A DNA stretch of 64,000 nucleotides from Symsagittifera roscoffensis. Lineage: Eukaryota; Xenacoelomorpha; Acoela; Convolutidae. Below are positions 28,748 to 39,466 of the stretch, piece by piece (within the stretch, counting starts at the first letter, position 1; the number at the start of each line of letters is the position of its first letter). The DNA lies in contig NC_087069.1 in NCBI RefSeq assembly GCF_963678635.1, forward strand, positions 2,864,166-2,928,165, written 5' to 3'. The notes beneath the pieces were generated by a model, which had not been told where the DNA came from, searched no databases, and saw nothing but the letters and a program-made list of their open reading frames with translations. Position numbers and translations under genes: made by a program.

Positions 28748-31700
28748 TCAGGCGATGCTCAAGTAGTACTTCTTATGAAGATACACCATTATCTCAGTTT
28801 CTGCAAAGACCACATGTAGGATAGCGTACAATTCCCTCGGGCTCAGTTTGCCCCTGTTCGGGTCATACACCGGCATTGAGACTTCTGTTATCCCTCTTTC
28901 AATCATGAAGTCTCGTAATCTTGTTAGTGCCAATATCACGTGTTCGGGATCGATTGTGTTCCTGTCATTGACCCTCGTTACTAGGAAGCACAGATATTTG
29001 CCCGGGACTTGTGCCACTGACGGTGGAAGCGCTGCCATCCCTCCCAGTCCTGGTCTCTGTCTGAACAGAAACTCTACATTCTGGTACTCTCTTTTGAAGT
29101 CAGCTTCCAATCTTGATTTGAAACTCATGTCCGCAGTGATGCAGATCGCGCTGGTCCTGTTTGACAGGATGAAGTCGCTATCTGTTATCATGATGTTCTC
29201 CGAGTATTCATTGGGTATTTCGAATTTAGTTTTGAAATTCCGACCTATAGTAGGCTCTGGCTCTTCTTCCTCCAGTTCCAATTCGCTCGTTTCTCTCACT
29301 TCCTTGAGCTTCTTTATCATCAAATTTTCGGTGTGGGTAAGTCCTACCCCCACTCCCCGGACAAAAATATTTATCGACGTCCCCGTCGATGTTGTCGGGT
29401 CTGAATTGTCCTGAGGAATGTCCAGTGGCCTGTCTGTTGCCGTCCATCCGAAAAGAGGGTCCTCTGTCTTCATGTAAATTGCTGCTGATACATCGACTTG
29501 CTGAATGCTTTGTCCTTCGCGGCTCTCGTCTTTGACATCACGCATCCACTCTAGAATCCTCAAGTTCGTGTTCTCCCTCCTCTCTATCTCACTCTGTTCG
29601 AGATCCGTTTCTACTTCTGGCGTCGAGTAATCATCCTGCGGATAATGACCACCATCGTCAATGACCTGCCATTCCTCTCCAGCTTCCAGTTCTCCTGCCT
29701 TCAGTAATTCCTCGCCCAATTTGTCTGGCTGTATCTTATCGATCAAGAAGTCATCCCCGTACCTGTTGTACCTCATGCCTGTGCGTTTGCGATTGCCAGT
29801 CCTGGTTTCCGGTGGTGTTGTTCGATCCGGTTCCATCCATTTCGGCACCTCGTCTTGCTCCGGGTCGTTCCAGTCTTCTTCTACAAATGATCCTGCATCA
29901 GACTCCACTCCTATCTTTTCATTGTCGTCCAAACTCAAGTTCTCATTACCATCATTTTTCTCTCTAGTGCCTTTCTCATTCACTTCACACGCTGGCTCTA
30001 CCACCAGGTACTCAAGACCCTCCATGTCCTTCGGTATGCACCAATCCTCTGGAGACGGGACGTGAGGCTTTAGATTTTCATAATGTGCAGCTCGCCCAGT
30101 ACTCAAGCGATAGAACCGTCCTTGTTGATGAACCTCCGTTATCATGAATGGTCCCCTCCACTTCTTGAGTAGTTTCTTTGTTCCCTTGGGCGGTATGACA
30201 TTTTGGAAGACCCACACGTATTGGCCCACTTCATAAGGCTTTGCTCGTAATATTTTTTCGTCGTATTTCCTGCGTTGCCTCATTTGCGCTTGCGCCGTGT
30301 TCCTCCTGCATAGCTCGTTCAACTCCTGTTGTCTTTTGATCGCTTCTTTCACGTATGCCTGAGGCGACGTCCTTTTCCCCTCGTATTCCGGGTAAAAGAA
30401 TGTCAGAGGCATTGCTCTCTCCCTGCCCGTCAACATCATGAAAGGACTGATGCCCGTAGTTGAGTGCTGTGTACTGTTGTAGGCTCCTACTACCTGTGGC
30501 AGGTATTTGTCCCAGTCCGTCATGTATCTTGAGCAGTACACCCTTAACATGTTCACCAGTGTCCTGTTTTGTCTCTCTACCAACCCATTGGTCTGCGGGT
30601 GATAGGTCGTCGAGTGTGCTTGAGCAATGTGCGATCTCTTCATCAATTCTTTTGTCAAGTCCCCCACAAAAGCTTTGCCGTTGTCCGACTGGAAAGTCAT
30701 TGGACAACCATACCGCGATATCCAATGCGTTATCAGATGATCACATGTCTCTTCGGCCGAGGCTGTCTGGCACGGAACCGCTTCCGCCAACTTTGTGAAG
30801 TGATCTATTATAACCAGTATCTGGTTGTATCCCGACTCTGTCATGCAGATTTTTTGATGGTCTATCTGCACCACTTCATTGAACTCCGAGCTCTCAACGG
30901 ACTTGAGGGGAAACTTCATCTTCCTTGGGTCTTTTACCTGGAGACATGCCAGGCAGGCATTCACCCATCTCTCGCAAGCTTTTCTCATTCCTGGCCAATC
31001 AAATCTGTGAAGTATCCTTTGTTGTACTTTGTCTATCCCCTGGTGACCCATCTGGTCGTGTGATCTGAAAAGCACCTCTGTCTGGTACAATTGTGGTAGT
31101 ATGATGAGGTTGTGTTTGTGTAATATCTTTTCCTCATCTCTCCTCTTGCACGCTACCACTCCATCAGCTGTGTGATAAAGTAAGTCTTTTTTCTCTTTGT
31201 AGAACTGGCTCAAGATCTTGTAGCTGTCTTCCTCGCGTTCCCCCTTCTCCTTGACCCCCGACTGGATCCATTTGGAGAGGTTACTTGTCATTTTGTCATT
31301 CTTTTGGGCTCTTATTAGGTCTGACAGCCTATATCTTGCCTTGACATGCTCCTTTAGCGCCATGATCTGTCCATTCATCTCACCAGGTTTGTGGATGTCA
31401 TCACTCAGCTTCACGCATATCATCCTTTTCACGATTTTCATATCATCTTCTGGCACCAGATTTGTTCTGACGTTTGAGTTGCATGATAGTTCTCTGTATG
31501 GCTTCCTTGAAACCGCAATTCTCTCAAGTTCCTCACCACCTCGCATCTCCTGTATGTCCATGTTGTATGTTCCTGAAGATGGATCCGTCTGTAACTCCCT
31601 GTCGTGGTGCCTTGTCTTCTCTTCCGCCAGTATCATGCACAGACTGTCCTGGTTTTCGCTGCTCTCATCCGAGTCTTCATCCCATCCTTCACGCTCCCCG

Positions 31701-32761
31701 GACAATTTTCCTTCTCCGGTTCCTTCTTCCGTGAATCTGGAACACTCCCCGGACTCTTGACCTAGTCCCAGGTGTTTAGTATCTTCCTTGAACGTCACTT
31801 TCTTTTTCCTAACCCTGGTCTGCTCCAGAATGTCTTCGGGGATTTTGTCAACTAGTGACCGCACGACATCTTTGCTGTCAGTCACGCTTCCTCTTGTTGA
31901 GTCAGTATCGTTCACTGTCTCTTTTCTCCGAAGTATAGTGAATTCCGGTTTCTCTTTACCCTTCTCCTGGATCACTGGCTTATCATCTGATAGTTTCTCG
32001 AGCAACCTCATTAAGTCATCATCTATCTGTGCAGTTCCTGCTTCCACCTGGTTAAGATCATAGCCTTTTGCCTTGAGCGTCTCCTTCACGATCTTCGACT
32101 TGAGTATAATCTCAATCGGAATCCTCTTGCTCTTCCTCAAGATGGTCTTCTCTGGAGGCTCTTTAGGCAATTCAGGATGATCTTCTATCGGTTTGCCTGA
32201 CTTGTCCAGCCATCTCGTGAGTGGAAGACTGTCGTACGTTTCCTTGTCCATGAATGAGAAGCCATCTTTGATTTCAGGTCTGTCTGCTTCTCTTTGCTCT
32301 TGTCTCTCATAGAACTCCGTCTTCTTACTCAAGCTGTCGGCATTCTGATGTTTATCTTGCGTTCTATGCTCAATTATCATGTTGTATCCGTCCAGGCGAA
32401 CTATCCACCTCCCAATGTAACTTTGGTCCATTGAGTACGTTTTCAGCCAGCTCAGTGCTCTGTTGTCGACTCGCAACTTGAATGGTTCACTGCCCAAGTA
32501 TGCCCTGTATTTCTCGACAAAGGTAACCACCGCGAACATCTCAGCTTTCGGTGCTCCGTACTTCATTTCCGTGTCACTCAGGACTTTGCTCCCGTACGCT
32601 ATTGGTCTCAAGACTGTCTTCCCATTCCATTCTTGTTCTTGGTGGAGAATCCCAGAAATCGCGACTACCGACGCATCCGTGTCCAGCACGTACATCCCTT
32701 TCTCAGTCGGCATACCCAGTACTGGTGCCTCACATAGCTCTTTCTTTATCCTCTGGATCAA
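28748..32761 (-). CDS. Pol: RNase H, integrase and C-terminal macro-like domain
   Basis: This frame has about 1,337 codons and begins at a deletion scar, so it has no true start (the first codon shown would be TTG). RNase H spans residues about 25-150 (VLDTDAS, SDTEMKYGAPKAEMFAVV, LRVDNRAL). A charged linker of about 400 residues follows. Integrase has an HHCC zinc-binding region (GHQGIDKVQQRIL ... CLACLQ, about 570-610), DDE residues in VVQIDHQ, FQSDNGKAF and LVERQNRTL, and a GPF/GRF-like tail (KWRGPFMITEV). After another acidic linker, the last 140 residues resemble a macro domain ('VPGKYLCFLVTR', 'MIERGITEVSMPVYDP', 'ETEIMVYLHKKYYL'). Integrase motifs are intact. Confidence 0.85.
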   Translation of the reverse strand: MIQRIKKELCEAPVLGMPTEKGMYVLDTDASVVAISGILHQEQEWNGKTVLRPIAYGSKVLSDTEMKYGAPKAEMFAVVTFVEKYRAYLGSEPFKLRVDNRALSWLKTYSMDQSYIGRWIVRLDGYNMIIEHRTQDKHQNADSLSKKTEFYERQEQREADRPEIKDGFSFMDKETYDSLPLTRWLDKSGKPIEDHPELPKEPPEKTILRKSKRIPIEIILKSKIVKETLKAKGYDLNQVEAGTAQIDDDLMRLLEKLSDDKPVIQEKGKEKPEFTILRRKETVNDTDSTRGSVTDSKDVVRSLVDKIPEDILEQTRVRKKKVTFKEDTKHLGLGQESGECSRFTEEGTGEGKLSGEREGWDEDSDESSENQDSLCMILAEEKTRHHDRELQTDPSSGTYNMDIQEMRGGEELERIAVSRKPYRELSCNSNVRTNLVPEDDMKIVKRMICVKLSDDIHKPGEMNGQIMALKEHVKARYRLSDLIRAQKNDKMTSNLSKWIQSGVKEKGEREEDSYKILSQFYKEKKDLLYHTADGVVACKRRDEEKILHKHNLIILPQLYQTEVLFRSHDQMGHQGIDKVQQRILHRFDWPGMRKACERWVNACLACLQVKDPRKMKFPLKSVESSEFNEVVQIDHQKICMTESGYNQILVIIDHFTKLAEAVPCQTASAEETCDHLITHWISRYGCPMTFQSDNGKAFVGDLTKELMKRSHIAQAHSTTYHPQTNGLVERQNRTLVNMLRVYCSRYMTDWDKYLPQVVGAYNSTQHSTTGISPFMMLTGRERAMPLTFFYPEYEGKRTSPQAYVKEAIKRQQELNELCRRNTAQAQMRQRRKYDEKILRAKPYEVGQYVWVFQNVIPPKGTKKLLKKWRGPFMITEVHQQGRFYRLSTGRAAHYENLKPHVPSPEDWCIPKDMEGLEYLVVEPACEVNEKGTREKNDGNENLSLDDNEKIGVESDAGSFVEEDWNDPEQDEVPKWMEPDRTTPPETRTGNRKRTGMRYNRYGDDFLIDKIQPDKLGEELLKAGELEAGEEWQVIDDGGHYPQDDYSTPEVETDLEQSEIERRENTNLRILEWMRDVKDESREGQSIQQVDVSAAIYMKTEDPLFGWTATDRPLDIPQDNSDPTTSTGTSINIFVRGVGVGLTHTENLMIKKLKEVRETSELELEEEEPEPTIGRNFKTKFEIPNEYSENIMITDSDFILSNRTSAICITADMSFKSRLEADFKREYQNVEFLFRQRPGLGGMAALPPSVAQVPGKYLCFLVTRVNDRNTIDPEHVILALTRLRDFMIERGITEVSMPVYDPNRGKLSPRELYAILHVVFAETEIMVYLHKKYYLSIA

Positions 32762-33507
32762 AAAAATTGTGCATCACCTAACTTGGAGAGGCTCTCATCA
32801 ATCCTAGGTATGGGATAGGCATCCTTCACCGTGACGGAGTTCAGGTATCGAAAGTCACAACAAAAACTCAACTGGTCGCCTTTCTTTTTGGCCATCACTA
32901 CTCCACACGCCCACGGTGACTTGGATGGTTCGATCATGTCATACTCTAGTAACGTCTAGATTTCTTTTCTACAAGCATCCGATTTGTGTGGGGTCATGCG
33001 CCTCGCCCCCTCCTTGTGCGGTACCGCGTTCTCCTCAAGTTCTATTTCATGCTCAACGAAATTGCAACACCCGATATCCGCCTTATGCCTCGAAAAAACA
33101 TCCTCGTTCCGCTCTAGTACGTCCTTGATGGCTTCGAGCTGTTCATCTTTCAGTTTGCCCCTCAAATGTTCAATCTCCGGCAGAACCGGTTTTTCATTTT
33201 GCATTTCATCTAGTGTGGGTCGCTCTGGAAAGTTCGAACAGCTCGAAAGACCATCATCCGTTTCTGACTTAAGTGATTTAATAAGACCTGAAGAATCTTT
33301 TATTTTCTGCAATCGTCTCAAGATACAAATTTTGTCCCTGTGATTGGGACAATCAACAACTTCATTTTGTTTTGAGTTCTCAATTGTTTCATATCGAGTT
33401 TTAACCGGTAAAGCATATCCCAGTTTCCTCCCTCTCTGTATCGTGATCGGTATATCAAGGGTATTCAACAAGACACTGACGCAGAGGCCGCTCTTCGTTA
33501 TCGAAAA
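32762..33507 (-). pseudogene. Reverse transcriptase N-terminal part, core deleted
   Basis: This continues the gag-protease frame after a single TAA (33508-33510). It encodes the protease-RT junction and RT fingers region (KLGYALPVKTRYE, then 'CDFRYLNSVTVKDAYPIPR'), interrupted by a TAG at 32956-32958. It ends at 'SKLGDAQFF', where a deletion joins it directly to RNase H sequence out of frame. The catalytic Y-x-D-D block is absent. The right-hand element keeps about 0.5 kb of the missing part, so the lesion is a deletion in this copy. The element therefore cannot copy itself without help. Confidence 0.8.
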
Positions 33508-36500
33508 TTATCTTCCTAAAACAGCAGCACTTTGACTATTAGGATTCGGAACTATGCACACTTGCTTGTTGTCACTTAGTTCATTGTAAATTTTCATCCT
33601 CAAACTTACGATTGCCGCTTCATTAGCTTTTAGCCTCACCCTCCTACTCAAAAATACCGGTGCTTTGTTTTCATTTACCATTATTAAATTTACAGGTTTG
33701 ATTGCGTACCTCCTATCCGGGTTCCGTATCCTGAACATTGCGTTATTTAAATCAATCGTTACGTCGAAATTCCTGATGAAGTCTCTGCCCAAAATGAATT
33801 GGTCAGATTCATCTAGGTTTTCTACCACGATAAAGCTCATCCACAGGTTACGTTCCCCCAAATTGAGGGCTATTATCGGCGTCCTGCCCAATACCCGTAG
33901 GGCCCCTTTGTTTGCAGCTGACAGCCGTATTCTCGAGTCTATCAAGTCACCTTTGTCAAAGCCCATTTTCTCCCAAGTTTCGATTGGTATAACGCTCAAG
34001 ACTGCTCCCGTGTCAAGCAACCCACGCAACTGAGTCTTTTTGCCACTTATATCTAGCACGTGCCCTGTCACATCTGCCTCTGTTCCGATGTGCATTGCAT
34101 CTTCTTCAAGCATGGCGCAGTGTCCAATCGATCTCACTTTCAACTCTTCTTTCCCTACGTAGATTTGCCCAATTAGGTCTTCGTCACATGTTATCATTGT
34201 CTTGGTATAGATGTTGATTCCATCTGTATTTAGCATCACCTCGTGTGAACCATAAGCTTCAGTATACCTGTTATCAACACGTACCGACTTGCTGCCCCCT
34301 CTCGTGAGTAGTGCTCTCAACGCTCTAGAAGTCGTTTGTGGGCTTATACAACTCAAGTAATCTGCGTACACGTCAATGTGCATTATTGTCTGGTCGCTCG
34401 GTTCGCTCAAGTTTCTGGTTACCTCGTGGCCGCCCACTGTGATTATCGACATTATTCTAGCCCCGATTTTCGATATGCCGAGTGGCTTTCCCGTCACCGT
34501 TTTTACGGTGTTACAATTCCCGGTCTTTGTCGAGCCCGGTACAGCCTCTGGTGTTGGCTTTGATCCAGTTAATGCTTCGTTGAAATTCTGTCTTTCGATC
34601 TCCTGCTTTAGTCGTTGCTCTATTTCTTTCGCAGCCAGGTCCTGTTTCACTTTGGCAATTGCTTCCGTCGCCGCTTTCTCATAATTTATCTCTAGAGAGT
34701 TCCCTGCCGCGGATTCTATGGCATCATTAACATGTGATACAGCTTTCACTGTCTTCGTCGGCAATTCCGTGCTTGGTGCTCCTAAGTTCCTCGATTCAAA
34801 TTCGTTTTGCCTGTTCCGCTGATTCTGCACCGCCGCTAATGCCAACTTATGTTTAGGGTGACTCTGGTCCTTGACCGCTTCCCAGAACAAGGGACAATCC
34901 ATTCGGAAGTGCCCCTCCTGGTTACAGAAGAAGCATCTTGCACCTATCTTGATGATTAAGCCACTATAGTACTCGTGTTCCTCCATCTGGCTCATGTCCT
35001 CCTCATCTGGTGCATATCCTAGACTCTTCATGCCTTGTTTGTATGTTGTGCAGTCAGCCACGTGATGATCCGCCGACCCGCAGTTCGCGCATGATCTGCG
35101 CTTGTCCATGTCATCTCTAGGTTTGTACCATGACGACCTCTGCGGTTGACTTCCCCCTTGCGTGTTCCTGTTTTCTGAATACGAGTATTTCTTGGGTTTC
35201 ATCAGCATGTATTCCCTTGATTTCTGTCTCATTTCTTCTGGGGTTGGTGCGCTGTCTTTCGACAATGTGTAGTATGTTGCTAACATTGTCCTTAAGTCGT
35301 CACTTTTTACCCCATCAATGAACTTCGAGGCAATGCTAAAGTTTCTTCTGTTTGTCGACTCCTCTGGGTCACTCCTTCTTCTCAAGCTCTCGAGATCATC
35401 TAGGAACCGATCTATTGACTCGTCGTCCCTCTGTCTTCTCTTTTCAAATCGCATCATCGCTTGGTGACCCTTCATGCCTGACCCGAATCGATTCAGCAAT
35501 ATCTCGAAGATCTTGTCCGCGGTATCGCGTTCTTCTTCTTTCTTCGCAACCACGCATTTTAATGCTGTGCCTTCTAAATTGCTGAGTATGGCTGTGCATG
35601 CTTGTCTTTCATCGTTCAAATTGTCTTGCTCTAGATGTAATCTCATCACTTCCACCCACGTGTCAATGCATCCATCTGAGTCGTCTTTGAATTCTTTTGG
35701 CTTCTTGAATGTTTTTCTTGATTTCCCATCTCTCCTATCGCTCGAGTTAGTGTTCCTCGTGGCGAAGGCCTCTAGAGTCCTGTTCATCATCTCCCAAGTG
35801 TTTGCCCATGTCATAGCATCCGGACCTGCGTTGCTGTTAGCTTTTGAGTCCCCCGGACCAGTCGTTGTACTTGACATTCCATTCTTCATGATTGTTTTAG
35901 CAGCTGTTGGTGCTATGCTCACCGTATCCCGGGTTAGGGGCAACGGTGTCGATTGCCGTTTGTTCCTTTGTGGTTCCACAAAGTCAACTCTGGTGCCTTG
36001 CGCGCGATCCGCTGCCGGTCTTTCTTGTGAGGTAGAAGTACTCAAGATTGCATCCAATTTCGCCTGTATTGCACACGAACTCTCGGCCTGATTTTTGCTC
36101 ATTGTGTCCATTCTCTTTTCCAGGCTACCTAATTGGCTGTTGACATCATCATATCGGTTTTTTAACTGTTGCAAATCTTTTTTGATGTTCTTATCTCGTT
36201 CTTCATTGGTGGTTTCTACATTATCTGACATTTCCTTGAGTCTCTCTTCTGTTGCCTTGGCCAGGTTAAAATAACTATCCAGATACTCGTTTTTGTTGTA
36301 TCTTAATTCTTTTCTTATCACTTCTCTGTCCTCTTCGCTGTGCTTCAGCTTTTTGTCGATCTGATTCAGTTTCGCCATCAAGTCACCTAGCTCAAGAGTA
36401 GCCTCTTCATGGTCAGCCGTCGGTCTTTCTTCGACCGTCGCTTCTGCTCTAGTTTGCTCCTCTCTCGGATTGGCTTCTGTCGTCTTCGTGCTCACTGTTC

Positions 36501-36972
36501 CAAATGTTCGTGCTCTTTCAGCTTTTGGTTCTTCAGTCACGTTCTCTTTCGTTTTTATTCCGACCATCATCGCCAACCTTTCTGTAAAAGATGTCTTTTT
36601 TACTTGAGAGTCTTCTTTCACCGTTTCTTCGGTGTTGCCTATTGCATCTTCCACGTTGTCTATTGGTGAGAATTCTATGGGTTTCGAGTTTGGTTCTTCT
36701 GCATTGGGCATTGGAGTTGACTCCGTCGCTATTTTCCTTGTTTCATCAACACTTTGATCAGGTGTCTCTAGATCAATCTCGATGGTGGGTTCTACTCGTT
36801 CCCCTTCCATGCCCTCTCTTGCTCTCTCCGTTGTACTCCTTGTGCTGACCATGTTAACTGAAAAGTTCTTCTTTGTTATCTTTGGGCCCATTGATGTTGT
36901 TTTGCGTAGCGACGAATTATACTTTGCTTCGGTAGGTCTTTTTTCAGCTACCGGTACCCTGCTCCGCCTCAT
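33508..36972 (-). CDS. Gag-protease polyprotein
   Basis: 1,154 codons from the ATG at 36972. The first 300 residues are charged and partly coiled coil (about 200-300). A capsid-like region with 'DGCIDTWVEVMRLHL' lies at about 430-560. Two CCHC zinc knuckles follow: CANCGSADHHVADC (about 626) and CFFCNQEGHFRMDC (about 677). A retropepsin domain with active-site LLDTGAV (about 986) and ILGRDF (about 1050) sits at the C terminus. It would assemble particles and cleave the polyprotein. It ends at TAA 33508-33510, but RT coding continues in the same frame, so this may be a nonsense change or a suppressible stop. Confidence 0.88.
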   Translation of the reverse strand: MRRSRVPVAEKRPTEAKYNSSLRKTTSMGPKITKKNFSVNMVSTRSTTERAREGMEGERVEPTIEIDLETPDQSVDETRKIATESTPMPNAEEPNSKPIEFSPIDNVEDAIGNTEETVKEDSQVKKTSFTERLAMMVGIKTKENVTEEPKAERARTFGTVSTKTTEANPREEQTRAEATVEERPTADHEEATLELGDLMAKLNQIDKKLKHSEEDREVIRKELRYNKNEYLDSYFNLAKATEERLKEMSDNVETTNEERDKNIKKDLQQLKNRYDDVNSQLGSLEKRMDTMSKNQAESSCAIQAKLDAILSTSTSQERPAADRAQGTRVDFVEPQRNKRQSTPLPLTRDTVSIAPTAAKTIMKNGMSSTTTGPGDSKANSNAGPDAMTWANTWEMMNRTLEAFATRNTNSSDRRDGKSRKTFKKPKEFKDDSDGCIDTWVEVMRLHLEQDNLNDERQACTAILSNLEGTALKCVVAKKEEERDTADKIFEILLNRFGSGMKGHQAMMRFEKRRQRDDESIDRFLDDLESLRRRSDPEESTNRRNFSIASKFIDGVKSDDLRTMLATYYTLSKDSAPTPEEMRQKSREYMLMKPKKYSYSENRNTQGGSQPQRSSWYKPRDDMDKRRSCANCGSADHHVADCTTYKQGMKSLGYAPDEEDMSQMEEHEYYSGLIIKIGARCFFCNQEGHFRMDCPLFWEAVKDQSHPKHKLALAAVQNQRNRQNEFESRNLGAPSTELPTKTVKAVSHVNDAIESAAGNSLEINYEKAATEAIAKVKQDLAAKEIEQRLKQEIERQNFNEALTGSKPTPEAVPGSTKTGNCNTVKTVTGKPLGISKIGARIMSIITVGGHEVTRNLSEPSDQTIMHIDVYADYLSCISPQTTSRALRALLTRGGSKSVRVDNRYTEAYGSHEVMLNTDGINIYTKTMITCDEDLIGQIYVGKEELKVRSIGHCAMLEEDAMHIGTEADVTGHVLDISGKKTQLRGLLDTGAVLSVIPIETWEKMGFDKGDLIDSRIRLSAANKGALRVLGRTPIIALNLGERNLWMSFIVVENLDESDQFILGRDFIRNFDVTIDLNNAMFRIRNPDRRYAIKPVNLIMVNENKAPVFLSRRVRLKANEAAIVSLRMKIYNELSDNKQVCIVPNPNSQSAAVLGR

Positions 36973-37255
36973 TATTTCTATTTACAATTGCTCTTATTTA
37001 CAATTTTACTATATACACAATCCTATTCTAAGAATAAAATCTTTCGAGGAAAAAAAAAATTTCTTAAAAAAAAATATACAACGTGGTGAAAACCTTGTTT
37101 CAGTTCTCTTTATTAACTTTTCGAGAAACTTTCCTTATTTGTGGTCCCAACCGTACCTGGTTCCAATTAGTCTTGTTCTATCTTAATTCTGTCTTAAAAC
37201 ACTTCTTGTAATTTTACTTCAATTTTTATACTGTCCCAAGACTTCCAATTGCCGT

Positions 37256-37935
37256 CCCTACTCTTCTTTGTACCGTCCCAGGCTTCTTTCTCCTGTCCCA
37301 AGACTGTTCGGTACCGTCCCAGTACTTTCCGGCAGTGTCCCAAGACTCTTGTCCAAGACTACTGTCCCAAGGCTAGTGTCCCAAGACTACTGTCCCAAGA
37401 CTAGTGTTCCAAGACTAGTGTCCCAAGACTAGTGTCCCAAGACTAGTGTCCCAAGACTACTGTCCCAAGACCCTTGTCCCAAGACTCCTGTCCCAAGACC
37501 CTGTCCCAAGACCCTGTCCCAAGACCCTGTCCCAAGACCCTTGTCCCAAGACATTGTCACAAGACCTTGTCCCAAGACCCTGTCCCAAGACCTTGTCCCA
37601 AGACCCTGTCCCAAGACCTTGTCCCAAGACCCTGTCCCAAGACCCTTGTCCCAAGACCTTGTCCCAAGACCCCGTCCCAAGACCTTGTCCCAAGACCCCG
37701 TCCCAAGACCTTGTCCCAAGACCCTGTCCCAAGACCCTGTCCCAAGACCCTTGTCCCAAGACCTTGTCCCAAGACCTTGTCCCAAGACCCTGTCCCAAGA
37801 CCCTTGTCCCAAGACCCTGTCCCAAGACCCTGTCCCAAGACCACTGTCCCAAGACTGTACTGTCCCAAGACTGTCCCCAGACTGCTCTGTCCTAAGACTT
37901 CTTCGGCACTGTCCCAAGACTGTTGACAAGTGTCT
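37256..37935. repeat. GTCCCAAGAC minisatellite in the leader
   Basis: Dozens of tandem units of 13-17 bp built on CTGTCCCAAGAC with variable CC/CTT spacers; the densest part is about 37335-37860. The unit is free of stop codons in most frames, which creates false long ORFs on both strands. Confidence 0.9.
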
Positions 37936-38793
37936 GGGTGGTGGGACTTCTTTCCTCTTCGTTATGGGGACTTCTTGATTCGCCGTACCTTGTACCACCA
38001 CTCAAGCTCTAGTAAAATTTTCCCAAAATCCTCTCTTAAAAGCCAAATGCTGACCCCCCTTTTTCTTATTTCTCTTTTTGGCTACCTCTATTTCAATGTT
38101 CCAAGTAACTTGAGACCAAAACCTGTGCGCAGGTATCTTGTGATCACCTGTTCGTACAAAATTTTAACACAAATCCTCACCAAAATGCAACAAAAATCTA
38201 AGCAAGAAAAAGTAATAAAAACAGAAAGATGAGCCCACCTAAAATTCAAAGGTGACAAATGTCTACCTTCTATCGAAAAAAAATGTCTTGTACCTAATTG
38301 CCACGCGTTTCCTTCCTCCCTGCTAGCGATCTTATGGGGTATTACAAAAACTGTCTATGTCACTTCCCCCCTACCAATCCGACCAGGGTACCTTCCTTAA
38401 CTCGAGTTCAAATTTCGATATCCACCTAATATTACCAACGCGTGTTAATTTCTAATGTAACTAAGTCAACGATGTCGACTAATTAGTTACTCTAATTTCC
38501 CCCTTTTTACAATTTACAACCGCCAACCTCTAACTTAACCAGCTCCCCTTCTAACCTCCCCCCTTTTTAGCCCCCCTTCTTAAGCCTAAAATTACCTTGA
38601 GCGCCGGGTGCTAAACCTCTCAAGAGAAAACCGTAGACCTGTCTCCAGGCCTGCTCAAGTAAAAACGTTCCTCAAAACCGGAGGATGTCGCTTATCCTAT
38701 TTTACACTTATCTCCTATAATGTAATGTGGATTTTAACGATACCCGTTCTGCCCAACTTGAGAACTCGAGAATTGCCAAATCCTTCTTGGCCG

Positions 38794-38987
38794 CTTTCCC
38801 ACTCGACTGGTCACCTGTTCCAGTCCAGTCTCCTATTGGTTCAGCTCAAGTGTCCCTGAACCACTTTCCCACTCGGCTGGTCACCTCTTCCAGTCAAGTC
38901 TCCTATTGGTTCAGCTCAAGTGTCCCTGAACCACTTTCCCACTCGGCTGGTCACCTCTTCCAGTCAAGTCTCCTATTGGTCCAGCTA
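38794..38987. repeat. 70-bp tandem repeat, about 2.8 copies
   Basis: Units start at 38794, 38864 and 38934 (CTTTCCCACTCG...), with a constant 70-bp period. It lies in the leader of the giant element. Confidence 0.85.
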
Positions 38988-39451
38988 AGTTCCAAGCTAT
39001 CTGAAAACCCTTGACAACGCCCCACTTCGGGCACTTTATTCAGTTTACTGGTTTAAATTGCTAGGTTGATCGAAACGATCGAACTTGTAAAACAGTATGG
39101 GTATACTATTTAATTAATATAAAGGTTTGATCCAACTAATCTGGTGTCAAAGTCACTGTCTTTTTTCGTTTTATGGTTTTTGTTCCTTTTTCTATTCTTT
39201 TTTGGTTTTTGTTTTGCTTTTTGTCTTTTTGCTCGTGTTTTTGTCCCCCTAGTTGCCCCCCTTTACTCGGTTAGCTAAGCCTCGTTCGGAGAGCGTACCA
39301 GGAAATTTTCTCGAGTTTTCTTAAAAAGCTATCACGGTACAACCGGAAGGTTTGCACGTTCCTGTCGAACCGTACCGCCGGTACTCTAGAATGGGCATTC
39401 AGCCCGAAGCTGTCTCAAGTGGGTTCGACTCCGTAGTCTTGATGTCGTAAA

Positions 39452-39466
39452 CACCCAGGAGCGCCA
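39452..39466 (-). other. Primer binding site of giant element
   Basis: On the minus strand, TGGCGCTCCTGGGTG lies 11 nt inside the 5' LTR. TGG pairs with the CCA end of a tRNA. A nearly identical 15-mer (one base different) follows the embedded Ty3-type LTRs at 17337 and 46374, which links the families. Confidence 0.65.

Noticed and set aside
32956-33471. Independent gene starting at 33471
   Set aside because: The first codon is TTG and the sequence is in frame with gag-protease, separated by one TAA; it is the RT N-terminal region, not a separate gene.
20143-36848. Many plus-strand frames of 60-200 codons across the giant element
   Set aside because: They are antisense shadows of the long minus-strand coding frames and contain no domain.
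37429-38001. Long open frames on both strands (up to 190 codons)
   Set aside because: They are produced by the stop-free GTCCCAAGAC tandem repeat; the protein is a simple periodic string in every frame.
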